Source: Schlegelella aquatica (GTDB lineage: Bacteria; Pseudomonadota; Gammaproteobacteria; Burkholderiales; Burkholderiaceae_C). Taken from it: a DNA stretch of 64,000 nucleotides. Position 1 is the first letter of the stretch; each line of letters starts with the position of its first letter. Under the pieces are notes generated by a model. It was given only the letters and a program-made list of their open reading frames with translations, did no database searches and was not told the origin of the DNA. The DNA lies in contig NZ_CP110257.1 of assembly GCF_026013905.1 (NCBI RefSeq), positions 1,054,001 through 1,118,000 on the forward strand. The letters are read 5' to 3'. This document shows positions 48,826 through 58,855 of the stretch, piece by piece. Made by a program: the position numbers and the translations under genes.

Positions 48826-50154
48826 GTGAAGAGCCTGTACCTGCGCATCTATCTCACCGTCGTCGCGGTGCTGCTGCTGTTCGCGCTCCTGGCCGGCTGG
48901 TTGTTCCAGCGCAACATCGAGCACGCGCGCGAGCAGGACCGGGTGGTCTGGGGAGACCGTCTCGCCGCTTGGGGCGAGCTCGCGCAGCACGCATTGCCGG
49001 ACGCTGACGCTCCCCGCGCGGAGCAGGCCGACGCGCTGGAGGAGTGGTCGCAGCGGCTGCGCGTGCCGCTCGCACTCGACGATGCCTCGGGTCGGCGCAT
49101 TGCGAGCAGCGCCCTGTACGAGCGCATCGAGCGCGAGGGCGCGAGACGGCGGCTGCGGCTGCCGCTCGGCGACGGCCGGGTGCTGTGGGTGCTGCGGCCG
49201 CAGCGCCTCGGGCCGCTCGCCGAGGGGCCCCCGGGCCGCGGCCCCGAGGCACGACACCATCCGCCGCCGGCCCTCGTGGAGCCCCCGTGGTTCCTGCGCG
49301 GGGGCGGCCTGGTTGCGGCGCTGGTCGTGTTGTTCATCGCCGTATCGGCCGGAGCGTACCCGGTGGTGCGCCGGCTCACGAGGCAGCTCGAGGCGCTCAA
49401 ACGCGGCGTCGAGACGTTCGGCTCCGGCGAACTGAGCCATCGCGTGGCGGTGTCCGGCCGGGACGAAGTGGCCGCCGTGGCGGCGAGTTTCAACCAGGCG
49501 GCCGAGCGCATCGAGGCGCTCGTGAGGTCTCACCAGTCGCTGCTGGCCAATGCCTCGCATGAGCTGCGTTCGCCGCTGGCGCGTTTGAAGATGGCCCTGT
49601 CCCTGCTGGAGACTGCCGAGCCGCAAGCACGCGCCCGCTTGCAGCAGGAGATCGCGCACAACATCCGGGAACTCGACACCCTGGTCGAAGAAGTGCTCTT
49701 CGCCAGTCGGCTCGACGCCATGCCCTCACTGGAGCGCGGGCCGGTCGACCTGCTCGGGCTGGCTGCGGAGGAAGGCGTGCGGTTCGGCGCCGAGCTGGAA
49801 GGCGAGCCATTGGTCGTCGCCGCGGACGAGCGGCTCGTGCGGCGGGTATTGCGCAACCTGCTCGAGAACGCCCGCCGCTATGCGCCGCAGACGCCGCCGA
49901 TGGTCCAGGTGCGCCGGGGCCCAGGCTGCGCCGAGCTGAGGGTGTGCGATCGCGGTTCGGGGGTGCCCGCCGACCAGCGCGAGCGCATCTTCGAGCCGTT
50001 CTATCGCCTGCGCGGCCATGCCGAGCACGCCGGGGGCGTGGGCCTGGGGCTGAGCCTCGTGCGCCAGATCGCGAGGCGGCACGGCGGCGACGCTCGCTGC
50101 GAGGCGCGCGAGGGCGGGGGCAGCTGCTTCGTCGTGACGTTGCCGCTCGGCTGA
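48826..50154 (+). CDS. Sensor histidine kinase partner of the OmpR-type regulator
   Basis: This 442-residue membrane kinase has a first membrane helix (LTVVAVLLLFALLAGWLF), a 120-residue periplasmic sensor domain, a second helix (GLVAALVVLFIAVSAGAYPV), a HAMP linker, the H-box NASHELRSPLARLK and the catalytic N-, G1- and G2-boxes (LLENARRY, CDRGSGVP, GVGLGLSLV). It phosphorylates the upstream response regulator; the layout beside a Spy/CpxP-like gene is CpxA-like. Start GTG 48826, 14 bases after the regulator. Confidence 0.93.
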   Translation: MKSLYLRIYLTVVAVLLLFALLAGWLFQRNIEHAREQDRVVWGDRLAAWGELAQHALPDADAPRAEQADALEEWSQRLRVPLALDDASGRRIASSALYERIEREGARRRLRLPLGDGRVLWVLRPQRLGPLAEGPPGRGPEARHHPPPALVEPPWFLRGGGLVAALVVLFIAVSAGAYPVVRRLTRQLEALKRGVETFGSGELSHRVAVSGRDEVAAVAASFNQAAERIEALVRSHQSLLANASHELRSPLARLKMALSLLETAEPQARARLQQEIAHNIRELDTLVEEVLFASRLDAMPSLERGPVDLLGLAAEEGVRFGAELEGEPLVVAADERLVRRVLRNLLENARRYAPQTPPMVQVRRGPGCAELRVCDRGSGVPADQRERIFEPFYRLRGHAEHAGGVGLGLSLVRQIARRHGGDARCEAREGGGSCFVVTLPLG

Positions 50155-50170
50155 GCCGTTCAGCGCCGTC

Positions 50171-50644
50171 TCACGCGGCGCCCGATCCCTGCGCCCGGGC
50201 CGCCCCGGTGCTGTCGCCCGGCCGGCCGTGATCGTTCGCCGCCTCGCGGGCCCGCTCCGCATAACGGTTGAAGCGCCAGGCCGTGCCTTGCATCGTGATG
50301 CGTCGCCACACGCAGCGCTTCTGCGCGGGCGTCATCTCGGGCCAGAACTGCACTTCGTCGAAGCTGCGGCCGCAGCCCTTGCAGATCTCGTCGCCCTGGC
50401 TCGTGGAGCAGATGGCGATGCAAGGCGTGTCGGGCGTCGAGCGGTACCACTCGAGCCAAGCCTCCTTGGCCTTGCGCGGCATGGTGTCCTCGTCGCATTC
50501 CTGCTCGCGGTAGTACACCATCAGCGCATACACCTCGGCCAGGGCTCGCACCGGCGCACAGGCGGTGATGCCGTCGGGCGAGGGCTCGCGCTCGCGCCAC
50601 CAGTTGATCGCTGCCTCGATGTCGGTGATGTGGATGCCGGCCAT
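50171..50644 (-). CDS. DUF3717 / DUF1289-domain protein
   Basis: This 157-residue protein has an N-terminal DUF3717-like part (MAGIHITDIEAAINWWRERE) and a C-terminal DUF1289 cysteine motif (SPCIAIC-type: TPCIAICSTSQGDEICKGC), which probably binds a metal or iron-sulfur cluster. DUF1289 proteins are found near oxidative and iron metabolism genes, but no function is established. The C-terminal tail is disordered. It sits 18 bases after trpS and is co-transcribed. Start ATG 50644. Confidence 0.82.
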   Translation of the reverse strand: MAGIHITDIEAAINWWREREPSPDGITACAPVRALAEVYALMVYYREQECDEDTMPRKAKEAWLEWYRSTPDTPCIAICSTSQGDEICKGCGRSFDEVQFWPEMTPAQKRCVWRRITMQGTAWRFNRYAERAREAANDHGRPGDSTGAARAQGSGAA

Positions 50645-50662
50645 GCTGCACCTTCGGGGCCG

Positions 50663-51982
50663 TCACTCCTGGGCGGCCGCCAGGGCGTCCAGGGCAGCCG
50701 CGACCTGCTCGGGAGAGACCTCGGCGCCCCGCTCGACCGGGGCGCCGGCCAGGGCCGCCGAGCCCTCGGTCTTGAGGCGCTTGACCCAGGCCCCGGCCTC
50801 CCGTCCTTCCGCAAAGCCGGTACTTTGCAGCAGCACGCTGCCGTCGTGCGCCGTGAGCTTGAAGTAGAAGCGCCCGTCGGCCTCCCGGTATTGCTTGAAG
50901 ACAGGCAGTGCCGCGTGCGCGGCCCCCGCCGCACGGCCGCCCGCGGCGGTCTTGGGTTGCGCCAGCGGCTTGAGGGGCCGCAGCCCCACAGCCTCGCGCA
51001 GTTCGGCCAGCAGCGGGCGCGCCACCGCCCGGGCCTTGCGCGCGCCTTCCTGCAGGATCTCCTCGATGCGCTCCGGATGGGCCATCAGCTCCTCGTACCG
51101 CGGACGCATCGGGCCGATGTGCGCCTCGATCAGGTCCACCAGCCGCTGCTTGGCCTCGCCCCAGGCCAAGCCGGCGCGCAGGTCGGCACGGAACTGTTGC
51201 CGCTGCGGCGGGGTGGCAAACGCGTCCCAGATGGTGACGAGGTGCGAGGCGTCCGGGTCCTTCGGCTCGCCGGGCAGGCGCGAATCGGTCACGATGCGGG
51301 CCACCGCCTCCTTCAAGCCCCTGGCGCCGCCCTCGAAGAGGGGGATGGTGTTGTCATAGCTCTTGGACATCTTGCGACCGTCCAGGCCCGGCAGGGTGGC
51401 CAGTTCCTCGTCGATCTGCGCCTGCGGCAGCACCAAGAGCTCGCGGCCCTGACCGTAGAGGTGGTTGAAGCGCTGCGCCACGTCGCGCGCCATCTCGATG
51501 TGCTGCACCTGGTCGCGCCCGACCGGCACGCGGTGCGCCTTGAACATGAGGATGTCGGCCGCCATCAGGATGGGGTAGCAGTACAGCCCCATCGTCACTC
51601 CTGCGTCCGGGTCCTCGCCGGCTGCGACGTTGGCGTCGGTGGCCGCCTTGTAGGCATGGGCGCGGTTCATCTGGCCCTTGGCCGTCACGCAGGTAAGCAG
51701 CCACGTGAGCTCCGTGATCTCCGGAATGTCGCTTTGGCGGTAGAAGGTCACGCGCTCGGGGTCCAGCCCGGCGGCCAGCCACGTGGCGGCGATCTCCAGG
51801 CGCGAGCGTTCGATGCGCGCCGGGTCGTCGCACTTGATGAGTGCGTGGAAGTCGGCCAGGAAGAAGAAGCTCTCCACCCCTTCGGCCCGGCTCGCCTCGA
51901 TGGACGGCCGGATGGCGCCCACATAGTTGCCGAGGTGAGGGGTGCCGGTGGTGGTGATGCCGGTCAGTACGCGTTCGGTCAT
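50663..51982 (-). CDS. trpS: Tryptophanyl-tRNA synthetase with a C-terminal extra domain
   Basis: This 439-residue class I synthetase charges tRNA-Trp. It has the HIGH-like [10 protein letters not shown] near residue 13 and KMSKS in [10 protein letters not shown] at about residue 218. A typical TrpRS ends near residue 335; here about 100 more residues follow, from about 362 a block [20 protein letters not shown] with [17 protein letters not shown] resembling the DUF1508/YegP fold, then a helical tail. This extension occurs in Burkholderiales TrpS and is of unknown use. Start ATG 51982. Confidence 0.96.
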   Translation of the reverse strand: MTERVLTGITTTGTPHLGNYVGAIRPSIEASRAEGVESFFFLADFHALIKCDDPARIERSRLEIAATWLAAGLDPERVTFYRQSDIPEITELTWLLTCVTAKGQMNRAHAYKAATDANVAAGEDPDAGVTMGLYCYPILMAADILMFKAHRVPVGRDQVQHIEMARDVAQRFNHLYGQGRELLVLPQAQIDEELATLPGLDGRKMSKSYDNTIPLFEGGARGLKEAVARIVTDSRLPGEPKDPDASHLVTIWDAFATPPQRQQFRADLRAGLAWGEAKQRLVDLIEAHIGPMRPRYEELMAHPERIEEILQEGARKARAVARPLLAELREAVGLRPLKPLAQPKTAAGGRAAGAAHAALPVFKQYREADGRFYFKLTAHDGSVLLQSTGFAEGREAGAWVKRLKTEGSAALAGAPVERGAEVSPEQVAAALDALAAAQE

Positions 51983-52143
51983 GTCGGTCGGGAGGTGAAA
52001 CGGGCGCAGCCGCCCCGCGGCCGGCGCGCTGCCACGGCGCCAAAGGCAGGGGCACGACAGCAGGCGCGGCCGGCGCCACGCGGCGGGAATGGCGCATTGT
52101 AGGGACGCGGGCCTTGGCGCGCCGCCCGTTACACTGCCGGCCC

Positions 52144-52770
52144 ATGAAGCGCATCGTGATCCTGATTTCCGGCCGAGGCTCCAATATGGAAGCGGTCGTG
52201 CGCGCGTGCCATGCCGAGGGATGGCCGGCGCAGGTGGCCGCCGTCATCAGCAACCGGCCGCAGGCCGCGGGCCTGCAGTTCGCCGCTTCGCACGGCATCG
52301 CGACCGGCGTGGTCGATCACACGCGCTATGCGAGCCGCGAGGCCTTCGACGAGGCGCTGGCACAGGAGATCGACCGCCATCGCCCGGACCTCGTCGTGCT
52401 TGCGGGCTTCATGCGCATCCTCACACCGGCCTTCGTGTCGCGCTACGCGGGGCGGTTGCTCAACATCCACCCCTCGCTGTTGCCGGCCTTTCCGGGCCTG
52501 CACACGCACCGCCGGGCCATCGAGGCCGGCTGCAAGATCGCCGGGGCGACGGTCCACTTCGTCACGGCCGAACTCGACCACGGCCCCATCGTCATCCAGG
52601 CGGCGGTGCCGGTGCTCCCCGGCGACGACGAGGCCGCCCTGGCAGCGCGCGTGCTCGCCAAGGAGCATGTGATCTACCCCCGCGCGGTGCGATGGTTCGT
52701 GGAAGACGCCCTGCAAGTCGACGGCCTGCAGGTGCGTCACCGCACGGGCGAGCCGCAGCTCGTGCTGTAG
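52144..52770 (+). CDS. purN: Phosphoribosylglycinamide formyltransferase
   Basis: This 208-residue enzyme transfers a formyl group from 10-formyl-THF to GAR in purine synthesis. It has the phosphate loop SGRGSNM near the N-terminus, the catalytic [20 protein letters not shown] block (Asn-His) and the Asp in [10 protein letters not shown]. Length and motifs are standard. Start ATG 52144; it is followed 22 bases later by the RsmB-like gene. Confidence 0.97.
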   Translation: MKRIVILISGRGSNMEAVVRACHAEGWPAQVAAVISNRPQAAGLQFAASHGIATGVVDHTRYASREAFDEALAQEIDRHRPDLVVLAGFMRILTPAFVSRYAGRLLNIHPSLLPAFPGLHTHRRAIEAGCKIAGATVHFVTAELDHGPIVIQAAVPVLPGDDEAALAARVLAKEHVIYPRAVRWFVEDALQVDGLQVRHRTGEPQLVL

Positions 52771-52792
52771 CGGGGCGGGGATAATCGCGGGA

Positions 52793-54049
52793 ATGCATCC
52801 GAATGCACTCCTCGATCTCGCCACCGAACTGCTCAAACAGGTCCTCGAGTTCGACGCGCCGGCCGACGGCGTCGTCTCGAGCTTCTTCCGTCGCCACCGC
52901 ACGCTCGGCCCTCGCGAGCGGCATACCCTGGCCGAAACCATCTATGCGGTGCTGCGGCGGCGGTTGCTCTACCAGCACTTGGCTCAGTCCGGCTCGGGGC
53001 CGCTGGAACGGCGACTGGCCATCCTCGGCTGGCAGGGCAACGACTCGTTCCTGCGCGCCGCTTTGGCCTCGCACGAGCAGACGTGGTGGGAGCAGGCCCG
53101 GGCGGTGGACATCTCCACCTTGCCCGAGAAGCTGCGCCACAACCTGCCGGACTGGCTGGCCGGCGCCTTGAAGTCGGCGCTGGGCGAGGAGTTTTGGCCA
53201 CTGGCCGAGAGCCTGCACGAACCCGCGCCGCTGGACCTGCGCGTCAACGTGCTCAAGGCCAAACGCGAGGCGGTGATGGCCGAGCTGGCCGCCGCGGGCG
53301 TCCAGGCCACGCCCACGCCGTACTCACCCTGGGGTCTGCGCGTGCAAGGCAAGCCCGCCTTGCAGAAGATGGAGATCTACCTGCGCGGCGACGTCGAGGT
53401 GCAAGACGAAGGCAGCCAGTTGCTGGCCCTGCTCGTGGGGCCCAAGCGCGGCGAGATGGTGGTGGACTTCTGCGCGGGCGCGGGAGGCAAGACGCTGGCC
53501 TTGGGCGCTGCCATGCGCAACACGGGCCGGCTGTACGCCCTCGACGTCTCCGCCCACCGCCTGGAGCAGCTCAAGCCCCGTCTGGCCCGCAGCGGCCTGT
53601 CCAACGTCTATCCGTCCCAGATCGCCCACGAGCGCGACGAGCGTGTGAAGCGCCTGGCGGGCAAGGTCGACCGCGTGCTCGTGGATGCACCGTGCTCGGG
53701 CCTGGGCACGCTGCGTCGCAACCCCGACCTCAAGTGGAGGCAGTCGCCGAAGGCGATCGAGGAGCTACGCGCCAAGCAGGATGCGATCCTCGCCAGCGCC
53801 GCGCGACTCCTCAAGCCAGGGGGGCGCCTGGTGTATGCCACTTGCAGCATCCTGCCCGAGGAGAACCAGGCCGTGGCCGCCGCCTTCTCCGACCAGCACC
53901 GTGATTTCGTACCGGTTTCGGCGGCCGAGATCCTCGAGCAGGCGAAAGTGCCGGACGCGCAATCGTTGGTCGACGATGCTTACTTACGATTGTGGCCTCA
54001 CCGTCACGCCACCGACGGTTTTTTTGCGGCCGTGTGGGAACGCCGCTAG
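52793..54049 (+). CDS. RsmB-like SAM-dependent RNA (cytosine-5) methyltransferase
   Basis: This 418-residue protein has the SAM-binding VVDFCAGAGGKTLALG (about residue 222), motif IV VDAPCSGLGTLRRNPD and motif VI YATCSILPEENQAV with both Cys residues needed for m5C transfer. The N-terminal 150 residues form a NusB/RsmB-like helical domain. RsmB methylates C967 of 16S rRNA; the N-terminal domain is somewhat divergent, so another rRNA position is possible. Start ATG 52793. Confidence 0.92.
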   Translation: MHPNALLDLATELLKQVLEFDAPADGVVSSFFRRHRTLGPRERHTLAETIYAVLRRRLLYQHLAQSGSGPLERRLAILGWQGNDSFLRAALASHEQTWWEQARAVDISTLPEKLRHNLPDWLAGALKSALGEEFWPLAESLHEPAPLDLRVNVLKAKREAVMAELAAAGVQATPTPYSPWGLRVQGKPALQKMEIYLRGDVEVQDEGSQLLALLVGPKRGEMVVDFCAGAGGKTLALGAAMRNTGRLYALDVSAHRLEQLKPRLARSGLSNVYPSQIAHERDERVKRLAGKVDRVLVDAPCSGLGTLRRNPDLKWRQSPKAIEELRAKQDAILASAARLLKPGGRLVYATCSILPEENQAVAAAFSDQHRDFVPVSAAEILEQAKVPDAQSLVDDAYLRLWPHRHATDGFFAAVWERR

Positions 54050-54121
54050 CGCCAGCGGCTCCAACCCTGCGCGACCGGGCCTCGCGCGCCCGTTACGCGG
54101 TGCGGGGAGCAGGCGCGCTAT

Positions 54122-54135
54122 TTGATACAGCTCAA
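54122..54135. promoter_or_regulatory. FNR/Crp-type box upstream of the desaturase gene
   Basis: TTGATACAGCTCAA matches the FNR consensus TTGAT-N4-ATCAA in nine of ten positions. It lies about 110 bases before the desaturase ATG, in the 196-base gap after the methyltransferase gene. A TAAAAT at about 54210-54220 might be the -10 element. Confidence 0.45.
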
Positions 54136-54245
54136 ATGCACAGGCCCTGTCCGGGCGATACCCGGTGAAACTCGGGTGTATTCCTGCGGGGCCCTGAGCG
54201 CCTGCTGACTTAAAATCCGCGCACTTCTCTGTAGGGTTTCGTTAG

Positions 54246-55478
54246 ATGTCTGAATTCTCGATCGTGTGGGACAGCCTGGTCGACTGGCTCGCCAACGGCA
54301 TGGCCGACGCTGCCTGGTGGCAGATCGTCCTGTACACCTTGGCACTCACCCACATCACCATTGCCTCCGTCACGATCTTCCTGCACCGTTCGCAGGCTCA
54401 CCGTGCGCTCGACTTGCACCCCGCGGTCGCGCACTTCTTCCGTTTCTGGCTGTGGATGACCACCGGCATGGTCACCAAGGAATGGGTCGCGATCCACCGC
54501 AAGCACCATGCCAAGTGCGAGCGCGAGGAAGACCCGCACAGCCCCCAGGTCTTCGGCATCCGCAAGGTGCTGCTGGAAGGCTCCGAGCTCTATCGCACCG
54601 AGGCCAAGAACCAGGAAACGCTCGCCAAGTACGGCCACAACACGCCGGACGACTGGATCGAGCGCCACCTGTACAGCCGCTACACCTGGCAGGGTGTCGG
54701 CCTCATGCTCATCATCAACCTGGCGCTGTTCGGTGCGGTGGGCCTGACGGTGTGGGCGGTGCAGATGCTGTGGATCCCCGTGACGGCGGCCGGCATCATC
54801 AACGGCATTGGTCACTACTGGGGGTACCGCAACTTCGAGGCGGCCGATGCCAGCACCAACATCTTCCCCTGGGGCATCGTGATCGGCGGCGAAGAGCTGC
54901 ACAACAACCACCACACCTACCCGACGTCGGCCAAGCTCTCCGTCAAGAAGTACGAGTTCGACATCGGGTGGCTGTACATCCGCACGCTGGAACTGCTGGG
55001 GCTGGCCAAGGTCCGCAAGGTGCCGCCCATGCTCAAGCTGGGCGAGGTGCGGCCGGTGCCCGACGCCCACACGCTGGAAGCCATCGTCGCGCACCGCTAC
55101 GAGCTGATGGCCCGTTACGGCCGGGCGCTCAAGGCGGCGTGCCGCGACGAGCTGCGCGCCCTCAAGGACGCCGGCGCGGAGAACACCGCCAAGTGGCGCC
55201 AACTGCGACTGGCCAAGCGCTGGCTGCACCGCGACGAGGACCGCATCCCGTCTCACCTGCGAGAGCAGATCGCCCATGCCTGCGCCCACTCGCCGGCCTT
55301 GGCCAAGCTCGTGGCCATGCGGGCCGAGCTGCGCCAACTCTGGACGCGCACGAACGTCTCGGCCGAGCAACTGGTGGCAGACCTGCAAGCATGGTGCAAG
55401 CGCGCCGAGGAAAGCGGCATCGCGGCCTTGCAGGACTTCGCCCTCAAAATCAAGGCGGCGCAGCCGGTACGGGCCTGA
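54246..55478 (+). CDS. Acyl-CoA/phospholipid fatty-acid desaturase
   Basis: This 410-residue membrane desaturase introduces a double bond into acyl chains using O2 and a di-iron centre. All three histidine boxes are seen: HRSQAHR (about residue 47), HRKHHAK (about 83) and ELHNNHHTYP (about 217), with four membrane helices. The C-terminal 140 residues beyond the usual core are helical and charged (KWRQLRLAKRWLHRDEDR). It controls membrane fluidity. An FNR-like box is upstream. Start ATG 54246. A strong terminator follows. Confidence 0.93.
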   Translation: MSEFSIVWDSLVDWLANGMADAAWWQIVLYTLALTHITIASVTIFLHRSQAHRALDLHPAVAHFFRFWLWMTTGMVTKEWVAIHRKHHAKCEREEDPHSPQVFGIRKVLLEGSELYRTEAKNQETLAKYGHNTPDDWIERHLYSRYTWQGVGLMLIINLALFGAVGLTVWAVQMLWIPVTAAGIINGIGHYWGYRNFEAADASTNIFPWGIVIGGEELHNNHHTYPTSAKLSVKKYEFDIGWLYIRTLELLGLAKVRKVPPMLKLGEVRPVPDAHTLEAIVAHRYELMARYGRALKAACRDELRALKDAGAENTAKWRQLRLAKRWLHRDEDRIPSHLREQIAHACAHSPALAKLVAMRAELRQLWTRTNVSAEQLVADLQAWCKRAEESGIAALQDFALKIKAAQPVRA

Positions 55479-55510
55479 GCCCGGCCCTGCGCCGGACAGC
55501 TCACAGCACA

Positions 55511-55536
55511 GAGGCGCCCCCGGGCGCCTCTTTCTT
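55511..55536 (+). terminator. Rho-independent terminator of the desaturase gene
   Basis: GAGGCGCC (55511-55518) pairs with GGCGCCTC (55523-55530) around a four-base loop, followed by TTTCTT, starting 33 bases after the stop. Confidence 0.88.
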
Positions 55537-55602
55537 GTGCCTGCCGTCTGATGCCACGGCGGGCCCCACGCCCTACGCACCCAGCAGCGCTCTCCGCCGC
55601 TG

Positions 55603-55800
55603 CTCTGCCAAAGCTGCTCTGCCAAGGCTGCTCTGCCAAGGCTGCTCTGCCAAGGCTGCTCTGCCAAAGCTGCTCTGCCAAAGCTGCTCTGCCAAAGCTG
55701 CTCTGCCAAAGCTGCTCTGCCAAAGCTGCTCTGCCAAAGCTGCTCTGCCAAAGCTGCTCTGCCAAGGCTGCGCTCTCCCAAGGCTGCTTTGCCGGGGCTG
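55603..55800. repeat. 14-bp minisatellite, twelve near-perfect copies plus two degenerate
   Basis: The unit CTCTGCCAAAGCTG (with A or G at the ninth base) repeats head to tail from 55603 to 55770, giving twelve copies, followed by degenerate copies at 55773-55786 and 55787-55800. The unit length is not a multiple of three, and the array lies outside genes, between the desaturase terminator and the rpmG terminator. The rest of the 446-base gap 55479-55924 holds only the two terminators. Confidence 0.95.
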
Positions 55801-55870
55801 CCTGCCCACGCCCGGCCTTGGCTCCGCTCTCGCGCACCCGCTCCTTCGCCCCCGAGGAAGACGGGACGAC

Positions 55871-55904
55871 AAAAAACCCGCCGGGCGGACTGCCGGGCGG
55901 GTTC
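55871..55904 (-). terminator. Rho-independent terminator of the rpmB-rpmG operon
   Basis: On the minus strand AACCCGCC pairs with GGCGGGTT, with an internal GC-rich loop, followed by six Ts, about 20-55 bases after the rpmG stop. Confidence 0.85.
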
Positions 55905-55924
55905 TCGAGGGGAAAGGGGCCGAA

Positions 55925-56092
55925 TTACTTCAGCTTCACTTCCTTGTAGAGGACGTGTTTGCGCGCCTTCGGATCGAACTTCATCAGTTCCATCTTCTCG
56001 GGCGTCGTCTTCTTGTTCTTGGTCGTGGTGTAGAAGTGACCGGTGCCGGCGGTCGACTCCAGCTTGATCTTTTCGCGAGCGGTCTTGGCCAT
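55925..56092 (-). CDS. rpmG: 50S ribosomal protein L33
   Basis: This 55-residue protein begins [20 protein letters not shown] and continues [20 protein letters not shown], the standard L33 sequence of betaproteobacteria without the zinc-binding cysteines (Cys-minus form). It is 23 bases after rpmB on the minus strand, the usual rpmB-rpmG order. Start ATG 56092, stop TAA at 55925-55927. Confidence 0.97.
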   Translation of the reverse strand: MAKTAREKIKLESTAGTGHFYTTTKNKKTTPEKMELMKFDPKARKHVLYKEVKLK

Positions 56093-56115
56093 GGTGTGGG
56101 CTCCTTACGGCGAGA

Positions 56116-56349
56116 TCAGAGTTCGCCCTTGGCGCGCAGCTCGGCGACGACCTGGTCGATGCCGACCTTGTCGATCAGGCGCAGCGCGGCGTTGCTCACG
56201 CGCAGGCGCACCCAGCGGTTCTCGCTCTCGAGCCAGAAGCGACGGTACTGCAGGTTGGGCAGGAAGCGGCGCTTCGTTTTGTTGTTGGCGTGGGACACAT
56301 GGTTGCCCACCATCGGGCGCTTGCCCGTAACTTGACAGACGCGTGCCAT
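56116..56349 (-). CDS. rpmB: 50S ribosomal protein L28
   Basis: This 77-residue protein starts [20 protein letters not shown] and has the [20 protein letters not shown] core, matching L28. It has no full zinc-binding Cys set. It is the first gene of the rpmB-rpmG operon; the region upstream to trxB (56350-56645, 296 bases) shows no gene but has a TATAAT at 56605-56610 on the minus strand. Start ATG 56349. Confidence 0.97.
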   Translation of the reverse strand: MARVCQVTGKRPMVGNHVSHANNKTKRRFLPNLQYRRFWLESENRWVRLRVSNAALRLIDKVGIDQVVAELRAKGEL

Positions 56350-56604
56350 GACGCTTCTCCGTTTCAATCTCGGTTCAGATTCGACGCCCAGAGCAGGCGG
56401 TCGCGGCGGTGTTCCTGCGCTACCGGCGCCCGCTTGATGGGAGCCCTTGAAGGGCCTCGCCGAGCCGGCGCGGCCGGGGCTTTCGCCTGCCTGCCACGCC
56501 TGCCGCGGCGCAAGACCTTTCGATGTGCTGCCAGAAGTCTTCGGGCCCGCGGCGTGACGCTGCGAACCCAACGAAAACCCCTGCCACCAACGGCAAAGAC
56601 AGCG

Positions 56605-56610
56605 ATTATA
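56605..56610 (-). promoter_or_regulatory. -10 element (TATAAT) upstream of rpmB
   Basis: The minus strand reads TATAAT here, about 255 bases before the rpmB ATG, which would give a long leader. No clear -35 is visible. The leader could hold regulatory RNA structure but I could not recognise one. Confidence 0.35.
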
Positions 56611-56645
56611 GCCGTATTCCGCGCCGGCCGCGATGCCCGGTGCAA

Positions 56646-57824
<1,179 letters not shown>

Positions 57825-57826
57825 TC

Positions 57827-58519
57827 ATGGCGATGCTGTCCAACCTCGACTTGATTCGGCGCGTGCCGCTGTTCTCGATGCTGACCCATGCACAGGCAGA
57901 AGCCATTGCTGAGGGGGTCGTCAAGCGACGCTTCCGCCGGGGCGAGATCATCGTCGAGCAGGGGCAGAAGTCCAACGCGCTGTTCATCCTGCTCACCGGC
58001 CGCGCGCGCGTGCTCACCTCCGACTCCCGCGGACGCGAGGTCATCCTCGCCATGCTGCATCCTGGCGACTACGTCGGCGAGATGAGTCTGATCGACAACG
58101 AGCCGCACTCGGCCACCGTCCGCGCCGAGGTGCAGACCGACGTGCTGGTGCTCGGCCGCGCGGAGTTCGCGCGCTGCCTGCCGGAGAACTCCAGCCTCGC
58201 CTACGCCATCATGCGCGGACTCGTGGCGCGGCTGCGGGCCGCCGATCGCCAGATCGAGTCGCTCGCCCTGCTCGACGTGTATGGTCGCGTGGCCCGCACG
58301 CTGCTGGACATGGCCGAGGATACGGGCGGCACCCTGATGATCCGCAACAAGGTCTCGCGGCAGGACTTGGCCAAGATCGTCGGCGCCTCGCGCGAGATGG
58401 TCAGCCGCGTGATGAAGGACCTGGAAGAGCGGCAGTACGTCGAGACCCAGCCCGACGGGTCGGTGATCATCAAAGAGCGGCTGCAAAGCGGCGGCCGCGC
58501 CTCGCGCCACGCCAGCTGA
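57827..58519 (+). CDS. Crp/Fnr-family transcriptional regulator
   Basis: This 230-residue protein has a cyclic-nucleotide-binding-type domain (RRGEIIVEQGQKSNALFILL, HPGDYVGEMSLIDNEPHSAT) and a winged HTH (VSRQDLAKIVGASREMVSRV) at about residues 168-190. It has no N-terminal FNR cysteine cluster, so it is a CRP-like rather than FNR-like member. The ligand (cAMP or another) cannot be fixed from sequence alone. Start ATG 57827 with ATG 57833 as alternative. It likely binds the CRP-like site upstream and is transcribed away from trxB. Confidence 0.92.
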   Translation: MAMLSNLDLIRRVPLFSMLTHAQAEAIAEGVVKRRFRRGEIIVEQGQKSNALFILLTGRARVLTSDSRGREVILAMLHPGDYVGEMSLIDNEPHSATVRAEVQTDVLVLGRAEFARCLPENSSLAYAIMRGLVARLRAADRQIESLALLDVYGRVARTLLDMAEDTGGTLMIRNKVSRQDLAKIVGASREMVSRVMKDLEERQYVETQPDGSVIIKERLQSGGRASRHAS

Positions 58520-58587
58520 GGCTAGGGGCGGCGCGGCGCCTGCGCCGAGCAGCAGCGCGCCGCCGGCGTACGCCGGGCACTCGAGGC

Positions 58588-58660
58588 GGGGCGCCCGGCC
58601 GCCCCCAGCCGGGCCGTGACCCCGTGGGGGTGGGCGCACGCCCTGGGGCAAAGGAATAGG
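58588..58660. repeat. Single degenerate copy of the GC-rich repeat found at 32146
   Basis: The sequence follows the 32146-type unit (GCGCCCGGCCGCCC, AGCCGGGCCGTGAC, then a GGGGGTGGG/GCAAAGGAAT spacer) with scattered substitutions, sitting in the 336-base gap 58520-58855 before ftsK. No gene is seen in this gap; it shows the element is dispersed in the genome. Confidence 0.75.
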
Positions 58661-58855
58661 GCCACCGGGCACCGGGCCCACCCACCGGCCCTCCGGGCGC
58701 GGCCCGGTTCGCCTGCGGCGCAGGGCCGGGGGCCGTTTCGTGACTCGGTTTCGCCCCTGCATTCAGCAAGAGCCTGAGCCGTTCGGCCCGGTCGCAAAGA
58801 CTTTTGTTGCAGCCGGCGGGCCGGGTGGAGCCCGCGCTTGCCGCACAATCCGTCC

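Noticed and set aside
54210..55781. 523-residue minus-strand frame encoding AALAEQLWQSSFGR repeats
   Set aside because: It is antisense to the desaturase gene plus the 14-bp minisatellite; the apparent protein repeat is only the 42-base period of the DNA repeat read in one frame.
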